Made by a program: the position numbers and the translations under genes. Below are positions 10,551 through 18,348 of a DNA stretch of 64,000 bases, in pieces (within the stretch, counting starts at the first letter, position 1; each line of letters opens with the position of its first letter). The notes below the pieces were generated by a model that ran no database searches, was not told where the DNA came from, and saw only the letters and a program-made list of their open reading frames with translations. This stretch comes from Qipengyuania gaetbuli. Lineage in GTDB: Bacteria > Pseudomonadota > Alphaproteobacteria > Sphingomonadales > Sphingomonadaceae. The stretch lies in contig NZ_JAIUZO010000002.1 of the NCBI RefSeq assembly GCF_020171365.1, positions 1,892,001 through 1,956,000 of the forward strand. The letters run 5' to 3'.

Positions 10551-11339
10551 TTAGCGGCACTGCGGATGGCGACCGATGTCGCGCAGGTCGTAGAAATGAC
10601 CGTCGGCGATCGTCACCTGCACGCATTGGCGCGTGTCGCGGTTCCACTGGATCGAATAACGCGTGTTGCCGCTGGTGAAATTGTCCACCTGGCGGAAACC
10701 GCGCCGCTCCAGCGTGTCCATGCCGCCGGCCGCGCGCGCGCCCTGAAGGTCGGAGAATTGCGCCGTGGCATGATAGCCGCCGCGCCCGCTGTGGTAGCTG
10801 AGGTTGGCATTACGCTGGCTCACGCCAGACTGGTAGCCGTCCGAATAGGCGTTCGAGCGGTCGTAATTGTGGTAGGGCGCGTTGTGGAGGCCGTCATTGT
10901 AACCACGCTCGTAGTGGCCCTCGTCCTCGACATTGTTGTAGTGCTGCTTGTCTTCGTGGTGGTGCGACTTGTGGCTCAGCAAAGCGCCGAGGATCGCGGC
11001 ACCTGCTACGGCAGCAACGGCAGCGCCCGCATCGCCCCCCTTATGGTGGCCGCAGTCCTGATCGCTGGCGTCGTTGACAGTCATAACCTGGCCGTCGCGC
11101 GATTCGACAACCACGCAGTTGTCGCCGCGTTCGTTCCACCAGTAGCTGTTGACGAAGCCGCCAGAACCCCTGTGGCTGGAGATGTTCTTGAACCCGAGAC
11201 TTATGAGTTCGTTTTCGGCATTCGCGGCGGGTGCGCCATTGAGCCCGACCAAGGCGCTTGCCTTTTGGGCCAGAACCGGCGTGGCCACGAGTGCCGTGCT
11301 TGCTGCCAATGCGACAGCTGTCGCGATACGGGTTTTCAT
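10551..11339 (-). CDS. Exported protein with two copies of a ~65-residue domain around a glycine-zipper and His-rich core
   Basis: The 262-residue product has a signal peptide ending ATPVLAQ. Residues about 28-95 (ALVGLNGAPAANAENELISLGF to DASDQDC) and about 195-261 (AQFSDLQGARAAGGMDTLERRGF to DIGRHPQC) align as one domain. Both have an L.G.......L...GF...D/S start, a W-N..R..C-V-V/Q-V core and a C-terminal cysteine. Between them lies a glycine/alanine zipper (GAAVAAVAGAAILGALL), a His-rich stretch and Tyr/Asn/Gly-rich repeats. The function is unknown. It is the first gene of the five-gene minus-strand run, with AGGAGA ahead of its start. Confidence 0.78.
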   Translation of the reverse strand: MKTRIATAVALAASTALVATPVLAQKASALVGLNGAPAANAENELISLGFKNISSHRGSGGFVNSYWWNERGDNCVVVESRDGQVMTVNDASDQDCGHHKGGDAGAAVAAVAGAAILGALLSHKSHHHEDKQHYNNVEDEGHYERGYNDGLHNAPYHNYDRSNAYSDGYQSGVSQRNANLSYHSGRGGYHATAQFSDLQGARAAGGMDTLERRGFRQVDNFTSGNTRYSIQWNRDTRQCVQVTIADGHFYDLRDIGRHPQCR

Positions 11340-11459
11340 AACGATCTCCTGAGTTTCTTTTTTTGCGATTCGAAGGGCTCGTGAGACGTAATTTTTCCCT
11401 GTCTTTTTCTAACCCTTTCTGAGTCTTGCGCAGCGTATCAGAGGATTATTCCACTTCAT

Positions 11460-11502
11460 ATTGACCCTTCCTGCCAATCGATTGACATTTTCTGCCATTG
11501 CG
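11460..11502 (+). promoter_or_regulatory. 21-bp-phased tandem repeat, probable AraC-type operator
   Basis: ATTGAC-CCTTC-CTGCCA beginning at 11460 is repeated as ATTGAC-ATTTT-CTGCCA beginning at 11481. Both conserved blocks recur at the same internal spacing and the copies are exactly 21 bp apart, two helical turns, the arrangement AraC-family dimers bind as direct repeats. The second copy also contains TTGACA, a consensus -35. The site lies between the AraC-type gene and the divergent five-gene run and could control either. Confidence 0.6.
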
Positions 11503-11535
11503 GCACTCTCCTGCCCGTTGCGCGGAAAGGGACTG

Positions 11536-12633
11536 ATGAACCGTCTGACGGAATCGATCGAAAGGCTCGAGGCGCTGCGGCCCGATCTCGCGTCGGCCCC
11601 CGTGCCCGTCGGCCTGACCCGCTATTGGGCGGCGAGCTTCGGCTGGCCTGAAGATTTGTGGCGCGGGACAGGTCTGACTGCAGAAACCTATTCGACGGAA
11701 GATATCTCGGTCGCCGATGACCTGCGGATGATTGGCAATCTGATTGAGTTGCACGGCGAGGAAGCACTGATCCGCAAATTCCTCGATTGGCCTTACGTCC
11801 CCCACGAGACGATTGTGTTCAGCGCTCCGGACCTTGGCGCTGCGCTCGAAGCCGTTGTGGGGATCATCAATCGCACCAATCCGCAACTGCACCTGCAACT
11901 TGCCGACGACGGAGCGTGGTGCGACATATTCATCTCCGCCGATCCCACGCTCGGGCAGTTCCGCGGCTTCGTGGAGGTGATCACGACCCTGTTCGTGCTG
12001 CGCATTGCCGATTCCTATGCGCGCTTCGGACCGTCCGGTGATGGCCTGAAGAGCTCGCCCTATGTGGAAGCAGTGCATGCGGACCCGCTCTTGCTGCAAG
12101 CCGTCAACGGGCTTGTTCCCGCAAGCATCAGGAGAGGGGCGGAGCGAACTTTCGTCCGGCTGGAGACAACGGCCCTCAGGCTGGCGAACCCCGGTTATCG
12201 CGCGTCGACTTGGCAGGATCTGCTGCGCGAGATTGGCGGCAGGGAAGGAGCAGCGCACCAGCAGGGCGGCGATCTCGAGGGCGAGATTACTGCGCTTGTG
12301 CTTGCATCGCTGCGCGAACGCGGTCGCGTGCCGCAGATGAGTGAACTAGCGCAGGCGAGAGGGACGTCGGTCCGGTCGCTTGCCCGGCAACTGGCTGCCA
12401 GCGGGATATCCCTGCGCGACCTTTCGGGTCATGCGATTGTGCAGGTGGCGGCGGAGAAGCTGCGCTCGACCGACCTCCCGGTATCCGAAATCGCTCTGAG
12501 CCTTGGCTATTCCGAGCCTTCCAGCTTCGTCCGGGCGTTCCGCAAGGTAGCGGGAATGACGCCGGGCAAGTGGCGTACGCTGGCCTGCGCGGCCGGGGAC
12601 CAAGATGCCTCGCCATTGCGGCGGGCAGGATAG
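11536..12633 (+). CDS. AraC-family transcriptional regulator with arabinose-binding-like N-terminal domain
   Basis: The 365-residue regulator has an N-terminal ligand or dimerisation domain of the type found in OruR/ArgR-like AraC proteins (about 20-215, including LASAPVPVGLTRYWAASFG and HADPLLLQAVNGLVPA). It ends in two helix-turn-helix motifs of the AraC DNA-binding domain, MSELAQARGTSVRSLARQLA and LPVSEIALSLGYSEPSSFVRAF followed by RKVAGMTPGKWR. I start at ATG 11536, which has GGAAAGGGA just upstream; the open frame extends to 11461 but would swallow the operator. The ligand is unknown. The divergent envelope-protein run is the natural candidate target. Confidence 0.92.
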   Translation: MNRLTESIERLEALRPDLASAPVPVGLTRYWAASFGWPEDLWRGTGLTAETYSTEDISVADDLRMIGNLIELHGEEALIRKFLDWPYVPHETIVFSAPDLGAALEAVVGIINRTNPQLHLQLADDGAWCDIFISADPTLGQFRGFVEVITTLFVLRIADSYARFGPSGDGLKSSPYVEAVHADPLLLQAVNGLVPASIRRGAERTFVRLETTALRLANPGYRASTWQDLLREIGGREGAAHQQGGDLEGEITALVLASLRERGRVPQMSELAQARGTSVRSLARQLAASGISLRDLSGHAIVQVAAEKLRSTDLPVSEIALSLGYSEPSSFVRAFRKVAGMTPGKWRTLACAAGDQDASPLRRAG

Positions 12634-12644
12634 CTCGCAAGAGA

Positions 12645-12676
12645 AAAGGGCCGCCGGATCGCTCCGACGGCCCTTT
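12645..12676. terminator. Bidirectional intrinsic terminator
   Basis: AAAGGGCCG pairs with CGGCCCTTT, with an inner CGGA-TCGC-TCCG stem. A and T runs on opposite sides let it work for the AraC gene on the plus strand and for the convergent small gene on the minus strand. Confidence 0.85.
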
Positions 12677-12700
12677 CGATAAGGCAGATGCCCGAGGGGA

Positions 12701-13006
12701 TTAGCCCTGGCGCTCGCCGGTCAGCGGCATGTCGCCGAATGCGCCGGCATTGACCTTGCCGGTCAGCTGGCTGCCGTCCACCGTGGCGGTGCAGGTCAGC
12801 GTCATCGGCATGGGCACGGTCATGTCCATCTTCCAGTTCAGCGTATTGCCGTCGATGGTGCCGTCCTTGACGTCCATCGAGCCCATGCCGCCGGCCATCG
12901 AGCCGGTGAAGCTGGAGCCATCGTCACCCGGAACGACAGTGAAGGTGCCCTTCTGGTCGCCCATCGGGCTCTTGACGATGGTGTCATAGGTACCGGCTAC
13001 GGACAT
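12701..13006 (-). CDS. Small beta-rich protein of unknown function (lipocalin-like fold pattern)
   Basis: A 101-residue protein with no signal peptide. Its strand-turn pattern (AGTYDTIVKSPMGDQKGTFTVV, then GSSFTGSMAGG, DGTIDGNTLNWKM, LTCTATVDGSQLTGKV, GAFGDMPLTGER) resembles the small antiparallel barrel often found as a stand-alone protein or fused to the C terminus of amidohydrolases. The final G.FG...LTG.R is typical. Enzymatic function is not evident. I start at ATG 13006, which has GAGGAGAA eight bases before it; a longer frame from 13036 lacks such a site. Confidence 0.78.
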   Translation of the reverse strand: MSVAGTYDTIVKSPMGDQKGTFTVVPGDDGSSFTGSMAGGMGSMDVKDGTIDGNTLNWKMDMTVPMPMTLTCTATVDGSQLTGKVNAGAFGDMPLTGERQG

Positions 13007-13095
13007 GCGTATTCTCCTCAATTGGCTGGCCCGCACCTGCGGGCCGAAACGGTGGTGGTGACATCGGCGCTACTTACACCGATGTCAACAAGGGC

Positions 13096-15993
13096 TTACT
13101 CCTGCGGCTCGATGACTTCGACCTCGAGGCCGAGGCTTTCGAGCTGCGGTTCGACGACCTTGGCGTCACCGACCACGATATAGACCATGTCGCCTTCGTC
13201 CAGGTTCCGGCGCGCTTCTGCATCGAGTTCGGCAGCAGTCAGCTTGCTGAAGAACTGCGCCCGGGTCTCGTAGTAATTGTCCGGACGGTTGTAGCGCACG
13301 ATGTTCACGAGGCCGCCGAGCACGTCGCCCGCCGTCTCGAACTGGCCGGGCAGCTCGCGCATGTTCGAGTTCACGATCCGCTCCAGCTCGTTCGGCTGGA
13401 CACCGCGGGCAGCGACGAATTCGTTGATCTCCTTGCGGATCTCGCTGATCGAATCGCCGGTCCGGTCCGACTGAACCGGTGCACGCACGCCGTAATAGAC
13501 GCGGTCGAAGGCGTTGCCGACGCCGCTACCGGCGCCATAGGACCAGCCCTTGTCTTCGCGCAGGTTCATGTTGATGCGGGCCAGGAAGCCGCCGCCCAGC
13601 GCCTCGTTCGCAGCCGACAGGAGCGTGATGTCCTGGTCACGGCCGCGCAGGTCGAGGACCTGTGCGCCGTAGATCACCGACTGCGGCGAATTGGGGCGGT
13701 TGACCAGCACGATGCGCTGTTCCGGCGCCGGGATGGCGACGTTGTAGAGCCGTTCCGGCCTGGCCGTCGCAGGTGCCTTCCAGTCCCCGAAGCTTGCTTC
13801 GAGCAGGCGGGTCACTTCGGCCAGCGAGGTGTCGCCGACCACGTAGATACGGGCATTGTCGGGACGCAGCCAGGTCACGTGGAACTGGCGCAGGTCGGCT
13901 TCGGTCAGCGACTTCAGGCGATCGGCAGAGCCGAGACCCGATGCCGGCAGGCCGTAGGGATGCGAACCGAAGACCACCTGCCGCGCGGTGCGGTCGGCAA
14001 TCGAGTTCGGATCCTTCAGCTCCGACGACAGGCCGTTGAGCAGGCGGGCCCGCTCACGCTCGATCACATTGGCGCGCAGGCCGGGCGAACGGATGGTTTC
14101 CGCCAGCAGTTCGAGCGAGGGAGCCAGGTTCGGGGCCAGCGCAGCGACACCGAAATTGGTGAAGTCGGCATCGAAGCCTTCGTAGATCGAGGCGCCGAGG
14201 CGTTCCTGCGCGATGGCATATTCGGTCGCGTCGAGACGCTCCGTGCCTTCGCCCATCACCGCCAGCAGCAGGCGCTGCGTGCCGAGCGTGGCAGCGGTTT
14301 CGGCTGCACGACCGGCGTTGAACTCGACCTGGACCTGCACCGTCGGAACCGCATCGCGGTGGGCGAAATAGACCTCCATGCCGTTCGACAGCGTGGCGCG
14401 TTCGATATCGGGGAAGTCGAGACCGGCCAGCGGGGCCAGTTCGGGCAGCGTGTCGCGATCGGCCTGCATCGTGGTGGCGATGCCCGACAGGTCGCAGCTT
14501 TCCTCGGCGCAGTAATTGGCCTGCGCGATGTCGGCCAGCGAATCCGGACCGGTGATCGCGCCGCCGCGGTTTTCGCCGCCTTCGGTGCGTTCGCCCGGGT
14601 TGTAGACGAGGTTGAAGACCGGGCGGGTCAGCCACTTTTGCATCAGGCCCTGGACCACTTCAGGCGTAGTCGCCGCCATCTGCTCCAGCTGCTTCTCGAC
14701 ATAGCCCGCATCGTTCATGAACAGCTCGCCCGAGGCCAGCTGCGGGGCCTTGCCGCCGAAGCCGCCGACCGATTCAAGGCCGCGGATGACGCCTGCCATG
14801 GTCGAGACCTTGGCACGTTCCAGTTCGTCGGCCGTCGGGCCGGTGGCGATGTAGCTGGCGATCTGCGCATCGAGCTTTGCGGCTACTTCCGCCGGATCGA
14901 CGCCCGGCTTTACGTCCGCCTGGACGATGAAGACGCCTGCATCTTCCAGCGTGAAGTTGAAGCTGCTGACCGACACGGCGACCGGGTCTTCGCGGACCAG
15001 CGCATTGTCGAGACGCGAGCTCGACAGGCCGCCGAGCACGGAGGAGGCGAGGTTCATCGGAACCGATTCAGCCGAGTTCGAACCCGGCACGGTCCACATG
15101 CGATAGAGGCGCGTGGTCGAGATCTGGTCGGTGACCGTCTTGGTCTTCGATTCCGCCAGCGTCGGGACGGTGACGGTGGGGTGGCTCACTTCGGGGCCGC
15201 GCTCGATATCGCCGAACCACTTTTCGACCTTGGCGCGGGCGGTCGCCGCGTCGATGTCGCCGGCCAGCACGAGGACGGCGTTGTTCGGGCCGTAGTGATC
15301 GGTGAACCAGCTGCGCACGTCGTCCATGGACGCAGCATCGAGGTCACCCATCGAACCGATGGTGGAGTGGTGGTAGCGGTGGCCCTTGGGGAAGAGGTTT
15401 TCGAAGATTTCGTAACGCAGCAGGCCGAAGGGGTTGTTGTCGCCCTGGCGCTTTTCGTTCTGGACCACGCCGCGCTGGTTATCGAGCTTCTCCTGCGTGA
15501 CCGCGCCGAGCAGGTGGCCCATGCGGTCGCTTTCGAGCATCAGCACGCGGTCGAGCGCGCCGGTCGGCACGGTCTGGAAATAGTTGGTGCGGTCGGGGTT
15601 GGTGGTCCCGTTCACATCGGTGCCGCCCATCTGCTGAATGTATTCGAACCAGTCAGCCGGGGCGTTTTCCGTGCCGTTGAACATGAGGTGTTCGAACAGG
15701 TGGGCAAAGCCGGTCTTGCCCGCCGGTTCGTGCTTCGAACCGACGTCGTACCACACCGAAACGCCGACCAACGGCGCCTTGCGGTCTTCGTGGACGATGA
15801 CAGTCAGGCCATTGTCGAGGACGAACTTTTCATACGGAAGGTCGACTTCCGCGACCAGCGCCGACAGCGGAGCCGGCTCGAAGGCAGCGGCTTCTGCTGC
15901 GGGAGCGGCCGCCGATTCCACGGCCGGGTCCGAATAGGTCGAGCAGGCCGATACGGCGAGCGCGATGATGCTGGTCGAAATAACGCGTTTCAT
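13096..15993 (-). CDS. Periplasmic M16-family zinc peptidase, two tandem modules, lipoprotein
   Basis: The 965-residue protein has a lipobox (LAVSAC, Cys17) and two M16 modules. The first, about residues 50-490, carries the inverted zinc motif HLFEH (98-102) within FAHLFEHLMFNGT, and a downstream Glu that should complete the site. The second, about 530-930, is the inactive-type partner (LSNGMEVYFAHRDAVPTVQVQ). Such insulinase-like pairs clamp and degrade short peptides; with an anchor it would act at the periplasmic membrane face. It is 39 bases downstream of the penicillin-acylase gene and probably co-transcribed, pointing to a shared role in breaking down amide-linked substrates. Confidence 0.94.
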   Translation of the reverse strand: MKRVISTSIIALAVSACSTYSDPAVESAAAPAAEAAAFEPAPLSALVAEVDLPYEKFVLDNGLTVIVHEDRKAPLVGVSVWYDVGSKHEPAGKTGFAHLFEHLMFNGTENAPADWFEYIQQMGGTDVNGTTNPDRTNYFQTVPTGALDRVLMLESDRMGHLLGAVTQEKLDNQRGVVQNEKRQGDNNPFGLLRYEIFENLFPKGHRYHHSTIGSMGDLDAASMDDVRSWFTDHYGPNNAVLVLAGDIDAATARAKVEKWFGDIERGPEVSHPTVTVPTLAESKTKTVTDQISTTRLYRMWTVPGSNSAESVPMNLASSVLGGLSSSRLDNALVREDPVAVSVSSFNFTLEDAGVFIVQADVKPGVDPAEVAAKLDAQIASYIATGPTADELERAKVSTMAGVIRGLESVGGFGGKAPQLASGELFMNDAGYVEKQLEQMAATTPEVVQGLMQKWLTRPVFNLVYNPGERTEGGENRGGAITGPDSLADIAQANYCAEESCDLSGIATTMQADRDTLPELAPLAGLDFPDIERATLSNGMEVYFAHRDAVPTVQVQVEFNAGRAAETAATLGTQRLLLAVMGEGTERLDATEYAIAQERLGASIYEGFDADFTNFGVAALAPNLAPSLELLAETIRSPGLRANVIERERARLLNGLSSELKDPNSIADRTARQVVFGSHPYGLPASGLGSADRLKSLTEADLRQFHVTWLRPDNARIYVVGDTSLAEVTRLLEASFGDWKAPATARPERLYNVAIPAPEQRIVLVNRPNSPQSVIYGAQVLDLRGRDQDITLLSAANEALGGGFLARINMNLREDKGWSYGAGSGVGNAFDRVYYGVRAPVQSDRTGDSISEIRKEINEFVAARGVQPNELERIVNSNMRELPGQFETAGDVLGGLVNIVRYNRPDNYYETRAQFFSKLTAAELDAEARRNLDEGDMVYIVVGDAKVVEPQLESLGLEVEVIEPQE

Positions 15994-16032
15994 GTTGCAG
16001 TCCCCTGGAAATTCATAAGTGTTCGTAATCTA

Positions 16033-18228
16033 TTAGCGGCGATTGGTCACCGTCTTGCGACTCTTGGCATTTTGCAGCACGTCCTCGCGCCAGAAGTGCA
16101 CCGGCTTCAAGCGGTGCTGGACGAACAGCGTAGATTGGTCTGCGTAATGCGGTGAAGCAGGGCGCGTGGTGGCCGCGCCATAGGGCTGGATCGAGCGCGA
16201 GCGGACCCGCTTGCCCTTTTCCCATTCTACCCACTGGATGAAGCTGTCACCGTGCTTGACCGACAGTCGCCCGTCCGCCTCCACGTTCCACAGCGTCGAG
16301 GCGCGCAGCGTGTCCGAACCCCCGTCGAGCGGCAGGTCGACCTCGCCCTGACGCAAGCGCAGCACTTCGCCCATCGGCGGGTCGATCCGCCCGAAATGGG
16401 TGGTGAGATGGGCAACCGCCTTTTCCAGTTCGGCGCGCACATCGGGCCACGGCTTGTTCTGGTAGGACGAGGACATGAATTCGCGGATCATCAGCAGCGC
16501 CAGCGCATCGGCGCGGCCCACGTTGTCGGCGGTGAAATCCCATTGCATCAGCAGGGCACGCGCTCGCGACAGCGCAGGATCGTCCGACAGGTCGAGCTTT
16601 TCCAGATCGTCCCACAGCCGCGCGACGTAATCCTCGCGGGCATAGCCGGTGTCGTACTTGATCCGCTCCAGATTGGCGCGGTCGAGCACGTCTGTCTCAC
16701 TAAGCAGCTTCCATGCCCGGCGTGAACGATTGGTCTGTTTCAACTCCACGCCCAGTTCGGGCGCGAAGTCGCCGGGCGACAAATCGCTACCCGGCCCCGC
16801 AGCGGTGAAGGGGGCATTGTTGGCATTGTAGAGCCAGCCCGACGCCGGGTTCACGAGCCGCGGCAGCTTCTCGTAGTCGACAGGGCCGTCCCACAGGAGT
16901 TCGGGATCGTCGCCCGCCAGGATGCCGCGCCAGTTCGGTCCCGGCCGGCGGTCGGGCAGGGCGGCATTGTAGACATAGGCGATATTGCCCTCGCGGTCGG
17001 CATAGATGAAATTGGTCGACGGGATGTCCATGCGGGCAAGGATGCTTTCCCATTCCGCGAGGGTCTTCGCCTTGTTGAGCCGGTAATAGGCATCGAGCTG
17101 GCCGAGGTTGTCGATCCCGCCATAGCGGAAGGCGAAGGCGCCGTTCTCGTTCTTGATCACCGGCCCGTGGACCGAGCGGAACACCTCGCGCTGGATCGGC
17201 AGGACGATCGGACCGAGACGGACAGGCAGGGTGACCGTGCGGCTTTCAAGGTCGCGCCATTCGTCGGCGAAGCGGTAACGCGTGCCGGTCTCGTCGAGTT
17301 CGAGCTTGTAGACGTCGACCATGTCGGGCGTGTTGACCGTGTTGGTCCAGCCGAGGTCCTCGTTATGGCCGAGGAAGGGGAAGGGCGAGCCGGGGAAATT
17401 GGCCCCGGCATAGTGCCAGCCTTCCTCGCTCTCCACGACCAGCTCGTACCAGGCGACCCCGCCGCGCCAGGGCTGGTGGCTGTTGGAGATCAGCGTGGTG
17501 GGGCCGCCTGACTTTTCAGGCGTGACGGCAAAGGCATTGGAGCCGTTGTGAGCGCCGTCGGGACCGAAGGGAGAATAGGCAATCTTGTCGGCGCTTTCCT
17601 CGGTCGGCTGGTCCGTCGACCCGCGCGGGAAGCCGGGAATGTCGGGGCCGAATTCGGGGCGCAGGTCGTCGCCCGCCACCAATGGCTCGATCACCCCGTT
17701 GAGGCCGAAGAAGAATGGCTGGCGCAGCGCAAAGCCTGCAGCCACGTCCATGCCCGCCACGGGAAAGAGGTTGCCGAGCTTGATCTCGTCGGGGTTCTGC
17801 TCGGCATAGTCGTTGAGGCCCGCGGCATAGGCTTCGAACAGCGCCCGCGTATCGGCGGGCAGTTCGGGATAGCGGCGTTCTGCCGTGCCGCGCGCGTCGA
17901 GCAGGTGGTAGACGTAATCGACCGCCGCGCCTTCCTGTCCGGCAATCGCGCCGTAGCGGCCGCGTGCCATCGCGATCACGTCCTGCAGGGTCGAGAAATC
18001 GTCTTCCGAATGAGCGATGGCGACACCATAGGCCACGTCGCGGTCGCGCTTGCCGTAGATATGCGGCACGCCGAACTCGCTGCGAATGATTTCCGCCGTG
18101 TAGACCTCGGCCGGCGGGTCGACTTCGGCCCCGCGTGCCCAGAACGGTTCCCAGGTCGCCAGCGTGATGAATGCAGCGACGACGATGAACAGAAGGGCAA
18201 ATCCGATCCGCCCGACCCATTTGGCCAT
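16033..18228 (-). CDS. Penicillin acylase-family N-terminal nucleophile hydrolase
   Basis: A 731-residue precursor with an N-terminal hydrophobic signal or anchor (about 7-27, IGFALLFIVVAAF). The conserved alpha-subunit block is IIRSEFGVPHIYGKRDRDVAYG; the beta subunit begins after self-cleavage at HNG/SNAFAV, which makes Ser230 the nucleophile. Further family motifs are SNSHQPWRGG, GANFPGSPFPFLGHNEDLGWT and FIYADREGNIAYV. Members hydrolyse beta-lactam side chains, acyl-homoserine lactones or other N-acyl amides; quorum-quenching or lipopeptide trimming is possible, but the substrate cannot be read from sequence. I start at ATG 18228; the open frame upstream adds 80 residues overlapping the divergent gene. 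Confidence 0.93.
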   Translation of the reverse strand: MAKWVGRIGFALLFIVVAAFITLATWEPFWARGAEVDPPAEVYTAEIIRSEFGVPHIYGKRDRDVAYGVAIAHSEDDFSTLQDVIAMARGRYGAIAGQEGAAVDYVYHLLDARGTAERRYPELPADTRALFEAYAAGLNDYAEQNPDEIKLGNLFPVAGMDVAAGFALRQPFFFGLNGVIEPLVAGDDLRPEFGPDIPGFPRGSTDQPTEESADKIAYSPFGPDGAHNGSNAFAVTPEKSGGPTTLISNSHQPWRGGVAWYELVVESEEGWHYAGANFPGSPFPFLGHNEDLGWTNTVNTPDMVDVYKLELDETGTRYRFADEWRDLESRTVTLPVRLGPIVLPIQREVFRSVHGPVIKNENGAFAFRYGGIDNLGQLDAYYRLNKAKTLAEWESILARMDIPSTNFIYADREGNIAYVYNAALPDRRPGPNWRGILAGDDPELLWDGPVDYEKLPRLVNPASGWLYNANNAPFTAAGPGSDLSPGDFAPELGVELKQTNRSRRAWKLLSETDVLDRANLERIKYDTGYAREDYVARLWDDLEKLDLSDDPALSRARALLMQWDFTADNVGRADALALLMIREFMSSSYQNKPWPDVRAELEKAVAHLTTHFGRIDPPMGEVLRLRQGEVDLPLDGGSDTLRASTLWNVEADGRLSVKHGDSFIQWVEWEKGKRVRSRSIQPYGAATTRPASPHYADQSTLFVQHRLKPVHFWREDVLQNAKSRKTVTNRR

Positions 18229-18348
18229 GAATGACAATCCTCTCTCGGCCCTTCGCCTAGCGGCCTGCGACGAACGGTGCAATCTCGCTGGGCAAAACCG
18301 CCGCGCGGCTATTTCGTTAACGGGATTCGGCTGGCTAGCCAGAGCCTT

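Noticed and set aside
15060..15085. GTTCGAACCC string resembling a tRNA T-arm
   Set aside because: No acceptor, D or anticodon arm can be folded around it, and it lies inside the M16 coding sequence.
13879..16155. 758-codon antisense frame over the M16 protease
   Set aside because: Shadow of a GC-rich gene; no start context or family resemblance.
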